From Burkholderiales bacterium (GTDB taxonomy: Bacteria > Pseudomonadota > Gammaproteobacteria > Burkholderiales > Burkholderiaceae_C): 40,961 nt of DNA. The position numbers and the translations under genes are program-made. Every line of letters starts with the position of its first letter. Positions within the stretch are counted from its first letter, which is position 1. Shown piece after piece: positions 8,618 through 17,177 of this stretch. The notes beneath the pieces are model-generated. The model saw only the letters and a program-made list of their open reading frames with translations, did no database searches and was not told the origin of the DNA. The DNA is taken from positions 1 through 40,961 of the forward strand of contig JAIXKN010000057.1 in NCBI GenBank assembly GCA_026932425.1, read 5' to 3'.

Positions 8618-10177
8618 ATGAGCAATCCCCCGCCCTCAACGACGCCCGCCGCGAGCGGCGTCTCTGCTCCACCCGACGACAACCAGCTCATCGCCGAGCG
8701 GCGCGCGAAGCTGGCGGCGATCCGGCGCGCGGGGGTCGCGTTCCCGAACGACTTTCGGCCCACGCACAAGGCGGCCGACCTGCATCACCGCCACGCGCAG
8801 GTGAGCGGCGAGGAACTCGAGGCGCAAGCGGTCCACGTCGCCGTCGCCGGGCGGCTGATGCTCAAGCGCGTGATGGGCCGTGCCTGCTTCGGCACGCTGC
8901 AGGACGGCTCGGGCCGCATCCAGCTCTACGTCACGCTCGACAACGTCGGTGCCGAGCAGCTCGACGCCTTCAAGCACTGGGATCTGGGCGACATCCTCGC
9001 CTGCGAGGGCACGCTCTTTCGCACCAAGACCGGCGAGCTCTCGGTCAAGGCGTCGCTCGTGCGGCTGCTGACCAAGAGCCTGCGGCCGCTGCCGGACAAG
9101 TTCCACGGCATGACCGACCAGGAGCAGAAGTACCGCCAGCGTTACGTCGACCTGATGACCGACGAGGCGGCGCGTGCGCGCTTCGTCGCGCGCAGCAAGA
9201 CGGTGGCCTCGATCCGCAACTTCATGGTCGAGCACGGCTTCCTCGAGGTCGAGACGCCGATGCTGCACCCCATCCCCGGCGGCGCCAACGCGCGCCCCTT
9301 CGTCACGCACCACAACGCGCTGGACCAGGACATGTTCCTGCGCATCGCGCCCGAGCTCTACCTCAAGCGCCTGCTCGTCGGCGGTTTCGAGCGCGTCTTC
9401 GAGATCAACCGCAGCTTCCGCAACGAGGGAATCAGCGTCCGCCACAACCCCGAGTTCACGATGATGGAGTTCTACGCGGCGTACTGGTCCTACCACGAGC
9501 TGATGGACTTCACCGAGAGCCTGCTGCGCCACGCCGCGCGCATCGCCACCGGCAGCGCCGCCCTCACCTACGACGGCCGTGCGGTCGACCTGGACAAGCC
9601 CTTTGCGCGGCTGTCGGTGCGCGACGCGCTGGTCGCACACGCGGGCCTCACCACCGCACAGGCCGACGACGCCGACGAGCTGCACACGCGTCTGAAGCAG
9701 CTCGGCGAGGAGCCGCCCGCGCACTGGAAGCTCGCCGAGCTGCAATTCGGGCTCTTCGAGGCGGTGGTCGAGGACAAGCTCTGGCAGCCGACCTTCATCA
9801 TCGACTACCCGGTCGAGGTGAGCCCGCTGGCGCGCGCCAGCGACCGCAACCCCGCGATCACCGAGCGCTTCGAGCTCTTCATCACCGGGCGCGAGATGGC
9901 CAACGGCTTCTCCGAGCTCAACGACGCCGAGGACCAGGCCGCGCGCTTCGCCGCGCAGGCGGCGAACAAGGAGGCTGGCGACGAGGAGGCGATGTACTAC
10001 GACGCCGACTTCGTGCGCGCGCTCGAGTACGGCATGCCGCCGGCCGGCGGCTGCGGCGTGGGCATCGACCGCCTGGTGATGCTGCTCACCGACAGCCCGA
10101 GCATCCGCGACGTGATCCTGTTCCCGGCGCTGCGCCGGGAGGCTTCGGATGCTTCTGCCCACCGGCGTGAAGGCTGA
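8618..10177 (+). CDS. lysS: Lysyl-tRNA synthetase, class II
   Basis: Charges tRNA-Lys with lysine in the cytoplasm. The 519 residues fit the bacterial enzyme. The OB-fold anticodon-binding domain covers about 70-170. The class II core shows motif 2 beginning FRNEG at 267-271 with [10 protein letters not shown], and motif 3 [14 protein letters not shown] from about 478. The N-terminus (first about 25 residues) is Pro/Ser-rich and probably disordered. The C-terminus runs about ten residues beyond the usual LFPALR ending, and this tail is where the next gene overlaps. The start ATG has only a weak Shine-Dalgarno sequence. It is transcribed divergently from the polysaccharide operon. Confidence 0.97.
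   Translation: MSNPPPSTTPAASGVSAPPDDNQLIAERRAKLAAIRRAGVAFPNDFRPTHKAADLHHRHAQVSGEELEAQAVHVAVAGRLMLKRVMGRACFGTLQDGSGRIQLYVTLDNVGAEQLDAFKHWDLGDILACEGTLFRTKTGELSVKASLVRLLTKSLRPLPDKFHGMTDQEQKYRQRYVDLMTDEAARARFVARSKTVASIRNFMVEHGFLEVETPMLHPIPGGANARPFVTHHNALDQDMFLRIAPELYLKRLLVGGFERVFEINRSFRNEGISVRHNPEFTMMEFYAAYWSYHELMDFTESLLRHAARIATGSAALTYDGRAVDLDKPFARLSVRDALVAHAGLTTAQADDADELHTRLKQLGEEPPAHWKLAELQFGLFEAVVEDKLWQPTFIIDYPVEVSPLARASDRNPAITERFELFITGREMANGFSELNDAEDQAARFAAQAANKEAGDEEAMYYDADFVRALEYGMPPAGGCGVGIDRLVMLLTDSPSIRDVILFPALRREASDASAHRREG
10137..10142 (+). promoter_or_regulatory. Ribosome binding site for the CotH-like gene, inside lysS
   Basis: GGGAGG lies 6 bases before the ATG at 10149, within the last codons of lysS. 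It supports that ATG as the start and implies translation coupled to, or at least read from, the lysS transcript. Confidence 0.6.
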
Positions 10178-12143
10178 GCGCGGGGATCCGCTCTGGGCGC
10201 GGGCCTCCAAGGCCTCTTCGTTGACGGGGCCAGCATCGGAACGAGGGACCGAAGAGGCGAACCACCGCTGGGCCCGCATCGCCACGTCACTTGCGGCTGC
10301 AATGGCGCTGCTCGCCATCGGCGCTTGCGGAGGCAGCGATGCCGGGAGTCGCGACCCGCTCGTCTTCAGCGGGGCGGTCCTTGCCGACGGCGGCGCCTCG
10401 CAATGGACCGTCTGCCTGGACCTCAACGCGGATCGTCGTTGCGAGGAGGATGAGCCATCAACGACAAGCGACCTGACCGGCCGCTATGCGCTGAGCGTGC
10501 CAGCGAGCGCTCAGACCCAGGGTGCTGCCCTTCTGGCCGAGCGCGGCACTGGAGCGGAGCGGGCCTGGCTGGCCGCACCGGCCGGCGCGCCGACGATCAG
10601 CGTGCTGAGCACGCTGATCGCACTGCACGCGGGTGTTCCGACCGGCGCGGATTCGCCCGTCGCGACACGCCCGGTGCGCGAGCTGTTTGCGTTCCCCGCA
10701 GATTCCGATCCTCTGGACGCCGCAAGCTGGCCCGACGACGATCGCCTGCACTCCTCGCTCGCGACGATGTTCGAAGCGTGGAGCAAGGTCATCTCGACGC
10801 AGGCAGAAGCCGCAGGGAGCAGCGATGGGTCCTCACGGTCCGCGGGAACCGCGCTCTTGAACGCCACGCGGCGTTACCTGGACCCGCAGGCCCGGCGCCT
10901 GCTGCCTGGTGTCGGTGCCCGCACGCTTGCCTGGGAAGCCACACAGGCACTGAACCCGCACGCGTGCTCGGTGCTGCCGCCGCGGACCCTGCACGTGAGC
11001 ACCGATGACGCGGCCCCGATCGAGACGAAGACAGACTACGTCAAGGGACGGCTGCGAATCGAGGGCAGTGGTGAGGACGCCGGACTGCCGCTGAAGGTCC
11101 GGGGGCGCGGCAACAGCACCTGGCAGATGCCGAAGAAGCCCTACCGGCTGAAGCTGGACACGGCCTCACCGCTGCTCGGGATGGCCGCGGACCGGAACTG
11201 GGTGCTGCTTGCCAACTACGCCGACAAGACGATGCTGCGCAACGCGCTTGCGTTCTGCCTGGGTGAAGCCCTCGGGATGGACTTCACGCCGGCCTCGCGT
11301 TTCGTCGAGCTGCACCTGAACGGGGACTACCAGGGCCTCTACCAGCTCACCGAACAGGTCAAGGTGGCACCGCATCGCGTGGACATCGGAACAGCCATCG
11401 GCGCGGAAGTGGCGACGGAAGGTGAAATGGGCGCAGACCCCGACGGCTTCCTGGTCGAGATCGATGCCCACATGGACGAGGACTTCGTGTTCGAGGCCAG
11501 CCTCACACGGCTGCCCTTTGCCGTGAAGTCCGATACCGATGCCGAAGGCGCGGCGCGGATCCAGGCCGTCATCGACCGCTTCGAGCAAAGCCTGTACGCC
11601 GCGGAGTTCGACGACCCGGAGCGCGGCTACCGCGGGCAGCTGGACGTGATGGCGATGGTCGATTTCTTCCTCGTCAACGAACTGCTGCGCAACAACGACT
11701 TCTTCTTCTCGAGCACCTACGTGCATCGCAAGGATCGCGGCCCGCTGGTCTTCGGCCCGCTGTGGGATTTCGATATTGCCGCCGGGAACGTCGACTACAA
11801 CGGCAACGAAGAGCCCGAGGGTTGGTGGGCAAGGGAGCGCGGCTACATGCCGCGTCTCTTCGAGGACGCGAGCTTCGATCGCCTGGTGCGGGTACGCTGG
11901 CAGTTCCTCCGCAGCCGCATGCCCGAGGTGCTGGCGTTCATCGGCCAGGCTGCGTCGACGCTGGATGAAGCCCAGGCGCGAAACTTCGCGCTCTGGGACA
12001 TCCTCTCGCAGAAGGTCTGGCCCAACCCGGTCGTCACGGGTTCATACGCGGGCGAGATTGCCTATCTCCTTGGATGGCTCGAGCGGCGCAGTGCATGGCT
12101 GGATGCCCAGTTTGCACTGCCGGACGCACCCGAAGCCGAATAG
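10149..12143 (+). CDS. CotH kinase family lipoprotein
   Basis: A 664-residue protein of the CotH family, atypical secreted kinases first known from Bacillus spore coats. In bacteria like this one its substrate is unknown. A hydrophobic stretch, [13 protein letters not shown] (about 47-59), ends in a lipobox-like Cys, so export as a lipoprotein is likely. The 46 residues before it are unusually long for a signal-peptide n-region, so the true start may be a downstream GTG or TTG. Residues about 70-115 ([16 protein letters not shown], then LTGRYALSV) look like a small prealbumin/SdrD-B-like domain. The CotH domain follows: RGRGNSTW and KKPYRLKL (near 318-338), [32 protein letters not shown], a [10 protein letters not shown] stretch, VNELLRNND and [11 protein letters not shown]. 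The gene overlaps lysS by 29 bases. Confidence 0.88.
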   Translation: MLLPTGVKAERGDPLWARASKASSLTGPASERGTEEANHRWARIATSLAAAMALLAIGACGGSDAGSRDPLVFSGAVLADGGASQWTVCLDLNADRRCEEDEPSTTSDLTGRYALSVPASAQTQGAALLAERGTGAERAWLAAPAGAPTISVLSTLIALHAGVPTGADSPVATRPVRELFAFPADSDPLDAASWPDDDRLHSSLATMFEAWSKVISTQAEAAGSSDGSSRSAGTALLNATRRYLDPQARRLLPGVGARTLAWEATQALNPHACSVLPPRTLHVSTDDAAPIETKTDYVKGRLRIEGSGEDAGLPLKVRGRGNSTWQMPKKPYRLKLDTASPLLGMAADRNWVLLANYADKTMLRNALAFCLGEALGMDFTPASRFVELHLNGDYQGLYQLTEQVKVAPHRVDIGTAIGAEVATEGEMGADPDGFLVEIDAHMDEDFVFEASLTRLPFAVKSDTDAEGAARIQAVIDRFEQSLYAAEFDDPERGYRGQLDVMAMVDFFLVNELLRNNDFFFSSTYVHRKDRGPLVFGPLWDFDIAAGNVDYNGNEEPEGWWARERGYMPRLFEDASFDRLVRVRWQFLRSRMPEVLAFIGQAASTLDEAQARNFALWDILSQKVWPNPVVTGSYAGEIAYLLGWLERRSAWLDAQFALPDAPEAE

Positions 12144-12277
12144 AAGCAGTGCCGCCGCGTTGCCGCGTCAGATGGTGGGCAGTGCGACTCGCCTTCAATG
12201 GACACGGCAAGGGGAACCCGCTCTCGCCGCTGCTGAGTTGTTGTGGAGCAGCAGCTGAATCGACAGGCCAGACGCAC

Positions 12278-12637
12278 TCAGTCGCGCCGTGCCAACAGAC
12301 GCAGCTGGGCCACGCGAATCGCCTCTTCCGGACGCCAGCCGTTCGCGGCCAGCCAGAACGAGCCGCTGTCCTCGCCGTGCAGCGACATTTCTCCGGCATC
12401 GCGGGCGCGGAAATACTCGGCGATGACCGCCTCCCGTGTCAGTCGCGACGGCTCAGGCTCTGCCTGCGGCTCGAGCGACGCGAAGTACTCCGCAAGCACC
12501 TCGGCTCGCGTGAGCGTGGAGGCGCTTGCTGCTGGCGCGCGGTCCTGCGGCACCGGATAGTCCACCGGTCCCTCCGCGAACGCCAAGCTCGCCGTGCCGA
12601 CCATGATCAAGGATCCCATCCATTGCTTCGTGCTCAT
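12278..12637 (-). CDS. Small exported protein, DUF4148-like
   Basis: A 119-residue protein with a typical signal peptide (MSTKQWMGSLIMVGTASLAFA, cleavage after the AFA near residue 21) and no further hydrophobic segment, so it should be periplasmic. The mature part contains a duplicated motif: TRAEVLAEYFASLEP and, about 25 residues later, TREAVIAEYFRARDAGE. The second copy matches the Leu-Thr-Arg-x-x-Val pattern of DUF4148 proteins, which are abundant in Burkholderiales and of unknown function. The second of two adjacent ATGs was chosen because AGGAG lies 6 bases before it. The gene is convergent with the CotH gene and has no operon partner. Confidence 0.75.
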   Translation of the reverse strand: MSTKQWMGSLIMVGTASLAFAEGPVDYPVPQDRAPAASASTLTRAEVLAEYFASLEPQAEPEPSRLTREAVIAEYFRARDAGEMSLHGEDSGSFWLAANGWRPEEAIRVAQLRLLARRD

Positions 12638-12822
12638 CATCGACTCCTCGTTGCATCCGGGTGCGACCAGGGCCGAAGTCGACGGATGCGTTTCCGACCA
12701 GGCCCGGGCACCCAGTCTTCAAGGGAGCCACCCCCGATGCATCGTTGATTTCGACGAGCGACGGGATCGGTGATCGTCAAAGCTGATGGGAGACAGCTGT
12801 CCCGAAGAGGCCTCGCAGCGGT

Positions 12823-13611
12823 TCAGCGCTGCTTGAACTGCGGCGCGCGCTTGCTGAGGAAGGCGTCCATGCCTTCCTTCTGGTCCTCGGTGGCGAAGAG
12901 CGAGTGGAAGATGCGCCGCTCGTAGTCGATGCCGTCGCGCAGGCCGCCCTCGAAGGACTTGTTGACGCAGGCCTTGGCCAGCGCGACGCTCGGGCCGCTC
13001 AAGCCGCAGATGATCGCGGCGGCGGAGAGCGCCTCGTCGATCAGCTTGTCCGCCGCGACGACGCGCGAGACGAGGCCCGCGCGCTCGGCCTCGGTGGCGT
13101 CCATCATGCGGCCGGTGAGGACGAGGTCCATGGTCTTGGACTTGCCGACCGCACGCGGCAGGCGCTGCGTGCCGCCGGCGCCGGGAATGACGCCGAGCTT
13201 GATCTCGGGCTGGCCGAACTTCGCGCTGTCGGCCGCGATGATGAAGTCGCACATCATCGCCAGCTCGCAGCCGCCGCCGAGCGCGAAGCCCGCGACGGCC
13301 GCGATCACCGGCTTCCTCACCTGCAGCAGCGTCTCCCAGTTGCGGGTGATGTACTCGGTCTGGTGCACGTGCATGTAGTCGTACTTCGCCATCGCGGCAA
13401 TGTCGGCACCGGCCGCGAAGGCCTTCTCGTTGCCCGTGATGACGATGCAGCCGATCGAGTCGTCGCGGTCGAAGCCGATCAGCGCCTGGCCCATCTCGAC
13501 CATCAGCGCGTCGTTGAGCGCGTTGAGCTGCTTGGGGCGGTTGATGCGGATGAGCGCGGTGCGGCGCGCGCCGTCGCCGTGGATTTCGGTGAGGATCAGC
13601 GGTTCGGTCAT
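12823..13611 (-). CDS. Enoyl-CoA hydratase (crotonase family)
   Basis: A 262-residue crotonase that hydrates trans-2-enoyl-CoA in fatty-acid or amino-acid/aromatic acid beta-oxidation. Visible are RPKQLNALND, the oxyanion-hole segment AFAAGADIAAM, and the second oxyanion/catalytic region GGGCELAMMCDFIIA with the catalytic Glu. The matching PEIKLGVIPGAGGTQRL carries the second Glu. The C-terminal helix ends AFLSKRAPQFKQR, as in short-chain hydratases. The start ATG (MTEPLIL) is where homology begins and has GGAG about 11 bases upstream. It stands alone between the small DUF4148-like gene and the DsbC gene, on the same strand, without a partner dehydrogenase or thiolase, so the pathway is not clear. 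Confidence 0.95.
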   Translation of the reverse strand: MTEPLILTEIHGDGARRTALIRINRPKQLNALNDALMVEMGQALIGFDRDDSIGCIVITGNEKAFAAGADIAAMAKYDYMHVHQTEYITRNWETLLQVRKPVIAAVAGFALGGGCELAMMCDFIIAADSAKFGQPEIKLGVIPGAGGTQRLPRAVGKSKTMDLVLTGRMMDATEAERAGLVSRVVAADKLIDEALSAAAIICGLSGPSVALAKACVNKSFEGGLRDGIDYERRIFHSLFATEDQKEGMDAFLSKRAPQFKQR

Positions 13612-13702
13612 GGCATGAAGCTCCGTCGGGCGTCGATGCGCGCCACTATACGGGCGCCGGCCGCGCGCTCCCCTGCCCCTCGATCCGGTCGCCGCCGGCC
13701 GT

Positions 13703-14482
13703 TCAGTTCTTGCGCGCTGCGGCGGCCAGGAGCCGTTCGAGTTCGGCGCCCGGGATCGCCCCGGGCCGGCGCGATCCGTCCTCGAAGAAGAGCGCCGGCG
13801 TGCCCTGCACGCGGTGCCTGCGGCCGAACTCGAGGTTGCGCTCGAGCGCCGCGGTGTCGCAGCGGCCCATGACCTTCGGCGGCGTGACGCCGTCCAGCAT
13901 CCAGGCGCGCCAGGTCTTCGCGGCGTCCTTGGCGCACCAGATGTCGCGCGACTTGGCCTGCGAATCGGCACCGAGGATCGGGTAGAGGAAGGCGTAGACG
14001 GTGATGTCCTTGGCCGCCGCGAGGTCGCGCTCGAAGCGCTTGCAGTAGCTGCAGTTGGGGTCGACGAAGACCGCGAGCTTGCGCTGCCCGTTGCCCTGCT
14101 TGATGACCATCGCGTCCTTGAGCGGCAATGCGTCCCAGGCCACCGCGGTGAGCTTGTCGATGCGCTCCTCGGTAAGGTTGACGCGCGTGCGCGTGTCGAC
14201 GATCGAGCCCTGAACGATCAGGTGATCGCCCTGCTCGTCGGCGTAATAGAGCTCGTGGCCGATGCGCACTTCGTAGAGGCCCGCGATCGGCGTCTTCGAG
14301 ATCTCGTCGATCGGCGGCAGGCCCGGCAGCCGCTCGGCCAGGTTCTTGCGCAGCGTGGCCTCGACCCCCGCGGCGCTGGCCGCGGCCTGACCCGGCGCGG
14401 TCGCCTGGGCCTGCACGGCCAGCGGCGCCGAAAGCGCAAGCACAGAGGCGAACGCCGCGATACGGAGCTTGAAGACGGTCAT
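13703..14482 (-). CDS. dsbC: DsbC-type thiol:disulfide interchange protein
   Basis: Periplasmic disulfide isomerase of 259 residues that would reshuffle wrong disulfides and be kept reduced by DsbD. It has a signal peptide ending near LAVQAQA (about residue 27). An N-terminal dimerisation domain runs to about 125, with the typical YEVRIGHELYYADEQGDHLI. The thioredoxin domain carries the active site Cys-Ser-Tyr-Cys at 144-147 in FVDPNCSYCKRF and the cis-proline in GTP at 227-229. A second cysteine pair is at 183 and 208, as in DsbC. Its ATG follows the UbiH-like gene by 26 bases on the same strand, an order I believe is common in Burkholderiales. Confidence 0.93.
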   Translation of the reverse strand: MTVFKLRIAAFASVLALSAPLAVQAQATAPGQAAASAAGVEATLRKNLAERLPGLPPIDEISKTPIAGLYEVRIGHELYYADEQGDHLIVQGSIVDTRTRVNLTEERIDKLTAVAWDALPLKDAMVIKQGNGQRKLAVFVDPNCSYCKRFERDLAAAKDITVYAFLYPILGADSQAKSRDIWCAKDAAKTWRAWMLDGVTPPKVMGRCDTAALERNLEFGRRHRVQGTPALFFEDGSRRPGAIPGAELERLLAAAARKN

Positions 14483-14508
14483 CACGGGTGAGTCCTTGAA
14501 GGCAGCGC

Positions 14509-15615
14509 TCAGGCGCCCATCGCCCGGCGCACCAGCGCGCGCTTGAGCAGCGGCAGGTGCTCGACGAGACCGAGCCCGCGGTTGCGAAGTTCCCGCGCCA
14601 CCGGGTTCGGATGCGCGAAGAGCTGCAGCAGGCCGTCGGTGACCAGGCCCATCGCCTGCGTCGGCAGCAGCCGCGCGCGCGCGTAGCGCCGCAGCAGCCG
14701 CTCGTCGCCCAGGGGCCGCCAGGGCTCCCGCGCGGCGAGCTGTTCGGCCAGCACCGCGACGTCGGCCAGACCCAGGTTCAGGCCCTGCCCGGCAAGCGGG
14801 TGCACCAGATGCGCCGAATCGCCCAGCAGCACCCAGCCCGGGCCACAGACCGCTTCGGCATGCGCGAGTGCGAGCGGCCAGCTCGCGCGCTCGCTGGCCA
14901 GGCGCAGCGTGCCCGCGGCCCCGCCGGTGGCGGCAGCCAGCTCCGCTTCGAATTCGGCAGCCTCGCATTGCTGCAGCGCAAGCGCGCGCTCTTCGGGCAG
15001 GGACCAGACCAGACCGTAGGAGCACCCGGGCTGCGGCCGGTCGAAAGGCAGCAGCGCAAGCACGTCGGGCGCCCGGAACCACTGCCGCGCGTGGCCGGCG
15101 TGCCCGCGATCCGAGAGCAGCCGCGCCGCGAGACCGCGCTGGCCGTAAGAGTGCAGCGGCATCGCCACACCCAGGCGCGCCCGCGCCGCGGAGGCGCGCC
15201 CCTCGGCCAGCACCTGCAGCGCCGCGTCGGCGCCGTCGGTGACGTGGCTGACGTGGGGGGCGTAGCGAAGCGCGGCTTCGAGTCCGGCCTCGAGCTCGGC
15301 CGCATCGACGATCCAGCTCAGCTGCTCGACGCCGCTGGCCCATGCGGAGAACTGCAGGCCGGCGCCAGGCCGATCGCCCTCGACCGAGATGTCGAACACC
15401 GGCGTGCGCGCATCGCTTGCCAGGCTCTCCCAGATCCGCAGCGTCGAGAGCAGCCGCACCGAGGCGGCGTTGAGCGCGTAGGCGCGCACGTCGGGCGCCG
15501 CACCCGTCGGGCGCCTGCCCGTCCAGGCCACGGAGAGGCCCAGGCGCGCGAGCGAGAGCGCCGCGGCCATCGCGACTGCACCGGAGCCGCGCACGCAGAC
15601 ATCGAAAGCCGACAT
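14509..15615 (-). CDS. UbiH/UbiF family FAD-dependent monooxygenase
   Basis: A 368-residue flavoprotein monooxygenase, most like the ubiquinone-ring hydroxylases UbiH/UbiF/UbiL. The FAD-binding N-terminus is VCVRGSGAVAMAAALSLARLG; the last glycine of GxGxxG is replaced by alanine. The second FAD signature is GWVLLGDSAHLVHPLAGQGLNLGLAD, split here by its key residues GDxAHxxxPLAGQGLN near 285-300. The C-terminal helix resembles UbiH ends (LGLVEHLPLLKRALVRRAMG). The ATG at 15615 is the first that fits; the longer frame upstream is non-homologous. It is followed after 26 bases by dsbC and is divergent from the MOSC gene, with 75 bases between the start codons. The ring position it hydroxylates cannot be assigned. 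Confidence 0.88.
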   Translation of the reverse strand: MSAFDVCVRGSGAVAMAAALSLARLGLSVAWTGRRPTGAAPDVRAYALNAASVRLLSTLRIWESLASDARTPVFDISVEGDRPGAGLQFSAWASGVEQLSWIVDAAELEAGLEAALRYAPHVSHVTDGADAALQVLAEGRASAARARLGVAMPLHSYGQRGLAARLLSDRGHAGHARQWFRAPDVLALLPFDRPQPGCSYGLVWSLPEERALALQQCEAAEFEAELAAATGGAAGTLRLASERASWPLALAHAEAVCGPGWVLLGDSAHLVHPLAGQGLNLGLADVAVLAEQLAAREPWRPLGDERLLRRYARARLLPTQAMGLVTDGLLQLFAHPNPVARELRNRGLGLVEHLPLLKRALVRRAMGA

Positions 15616-15690
15616 GGCAGGGATTGTAGGGAGCGCGGCCGTGCACAATCGGCCGCCTCCCTTTGCCACCACGCCGCGGGGCCCCATTCC

Positions 15691-16545
15691 GTGACCGAAC
15701 ACATCGACTGCCGCATCGCCGCGCTGAACCTGCATCCGATCAAGTCATGCGCCGCGGTGCCCGTCGACGAGGCCTTGCTCATCGAGACCGGCCTGCAGCT
15801 GGACCGCGCCTGGATGGTCGTCGACGCCAAGGGCGTGATGCTCACGCAGCGCGCGCAGCCGCGCATGGCGCTGGTGCAGGTGAAGCTGCGCGAGGACGAC
15901 ATGGTGCTGCGCGCACCGGGCATGCTCGCGCTGCACGTGAGCCTCGACGCGGTCGAGGCGGCAAGCACCGCGCGCGTCTGGCGCGACGAGGTCAAGGCCT
16001 ACGACATGGGGGCGCTGGCCGCGCAGTGGTTCAGCGACTTCCTCGGCACGCCGGCGCGGCTCGTGCGCTTCGACCCGGAGCAGAAACGGCTGGCCGACCG
16101 GCGCTGGACCGGGGAGATCGAGGCCGAAGTCGCCTTTGCCGACGGCTACCCGCTGCTGCTGGCTTCGACCGCATCGCTCGCGGAGCTCAACCGTCGCCTC
16201 GCGGCGCAGGGCCTCGCCGCAGTCGGAGCCGAGCGCTTTCGCGCCAACCTGTGGCTGGACGGAATGCAGCCGCACGACGAGGATCGCATCGAGGAATTGA
16301 CGATCGAGGCCGAGGGTGGCCCGGTGCGGCTGCGGCCCGCGAAGCCCTGCGTGCGCTGCGTGATCCCGAACGTCGATCCGACGAACGCAAAGGTCGGGGA
16401 CGAACCGTGGCAGACCCTTTCGGCCTATCGCACCGATGCGCGCGTCGATGGCGGCGTCACCTTCGGGATGAACACGGTGATCCTCGAAGGCATCGACCGC
16501 GTGCTGCGTATCGGTCAGCCGGTACAAGCGATCCTGCGTTCCTGA
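15691..16545 (+). CDS. MOSC domain-containing protein (MOSC N-terminal beta-barrel plus MOSC)
   Basis: A 284-residue protein with an N-terminal MOSC_N beta-barrel (IAALNLHPIKSCAAVPVDEA, then LDRAWMVVDAKGVMLTQR) and a C-terminal MOSC domain. The latter contains the conserved cysteine in KPCVRCVIPNVDP (about 229-241) and ends FGMNTVILEG. The family is related to molybdenum cofactor sulfurase C-termini and to mARC/YcbX, which bind molybdenum cofactor and reduce N-hydroxylated compounds. YcbX carries an extra ferredoxin domain that is absent here. The start is GTG at 15691, the only one that keeps the conserved N-terminus; no ATG is available before residue 46. It is divergent from the UbiH-like gene. 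Confidence 0.9.
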   Translation: MTEHIDCRIAALNLHPIKSCAAVPVDEALLIETGLQLDRAWMVVDAKGVMLTQRAQPRMALVQVKLREDDMVLRAPGMLALHVSLDAVEAASTARVWRDEVKAYDMGALAAQWFSDFLGTPARLVRFDPEQKRLADRRWTGEIEAEVAFADGYPLLLASTASLAELNRRLAAQGLAAVGAERFRANLWLDGMQPHDEDRIEELTIEAEGGPVRLRPAKPCVRCVIPNVDPTNAKVGDEPWQTLSAYRTDARVDGGVTFGMNTVILEGIDRVLRIGQPVQAILRS

Positions 16546-16562
16546 GCCGGGGCTAGCCCGGC
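16546..16562 (+). terminator. Hairpin immediately after the MOSC gene
   Basis: GCCGGG and CCCGGC form a 6-bp perfect stem with a 5-base loop, starting on the base after the TGA stop. There is no U-tract, so intrinsic termination is uncertain; it may only protect the 3' end. Confidence 0.4.
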
Positions 16563-16695
16563 GGTCCTGCGACGGCCGGGGTCGGCGCTACCTGCCGCTG
16601 CCCCGTCGGCACGGCACGGGCAGTCCTGGGCGGGACGGGCTCGCGCGGCGAATCGACACCCCGCGATCAGCCCGCGTCGCGCATTGCGAGCGCGC

Positions 16696-16941
16696 TTATG
16701 CGAGGGTATCGAGCTCGGTGCCGCTGGCCGGGCTGCTCACCACCCGCAGCAACGGGCCGGGGTAGACCTGCAGGTCGTAGTAGACCGCCGGGCCCATGCG
16801 GTACGGGCCGAGGTTGGGCAGCTCGTTCCTGAGCTCGATCTGCGGTGATGGGCGCACGCCGGCCTGCGCACGGGGACCCGAGAGACCCTCGAGTTCGCGC
16901 GCTGGCGGCAGCGGGGGCCGTAGCGTGACTCGGTCGTTCAT
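16696..16941 (-). CDS. Hypothetical protein, 81 residues
   Basis: No family recognised. The predicted protein has no signal peptide or membrane segment. Its first half is rich in Pro, Arg and Glu (RPPLPPARELEGLSGPR) and looks disordered. The second half (PYRMGPAVYYDLQVYPGPLLRVVSSP) has alternating hydrophobic residues suggestive of beta strands. Support for a real gene is the strongly GC-rich third position through the whole frame and GGTGAGAG about 5 bases before the ATG. It is antisense to nothing else convincing, lying between the MOSC gene (convergent) and ychF (divergent). It could still be a chance frame in GC-rich DNA. Confidence 0.5.
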   Translation of the reverse strand: MNDRVTLRPPLPPARELEGLSGPRAQAGVRPSPQIELRNELPNLGPYRMGPAVYYDLQVYPGPLLRVVSSPASGTELDTLA

Positions 16942-17177
16942 GATGCTCTCACCACGCCGGAGCTTGGCGCGTGCAGCGATCATAGGAAAGCGGGACGCAG
17001 GCCGCCCCGGGTCGACGCCCCGGGAGTGCAACAGAGTGCAGCGGCGCAGCGCAACGCCGCCACGTACGTATCTGCTCGCGAGCCGCCCTCCGGTCCCTCA
17101 GGCCAGTCCGCGGATCGGCCGCAGCTGCTGGGAGACAATCGACCGACCACTCCCACCGTCCCTACGACCACCACGAC

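Noticed and set aside
8636-10426. Very long open frame on the minus strand opposite lysS (about 596 codons)
   Set aside because: Its translation is low-complexity (Val/Glu/Ala/Arg), without any family pattern, and mirrors the codon structure of the convincing lysS gene. Such antisense frames are expected in DNA this rich in G+C.
12229-12252. GCTGCT/AGCAGC inverted repeat in the gap between the CotH and DUF4148-like genes as a bidirectional terminator
   Set aside because: The stem is only 6 bp with a 12-base loop and no T-tract.
14557-15690. Plus-strand open frame opposite the UbiH-like gene, in frame with the MOSC gene
   Set aside because: It reads through into the MOSC gene but has no homology before the GTG at 15691; it is the complement of a good coding region.
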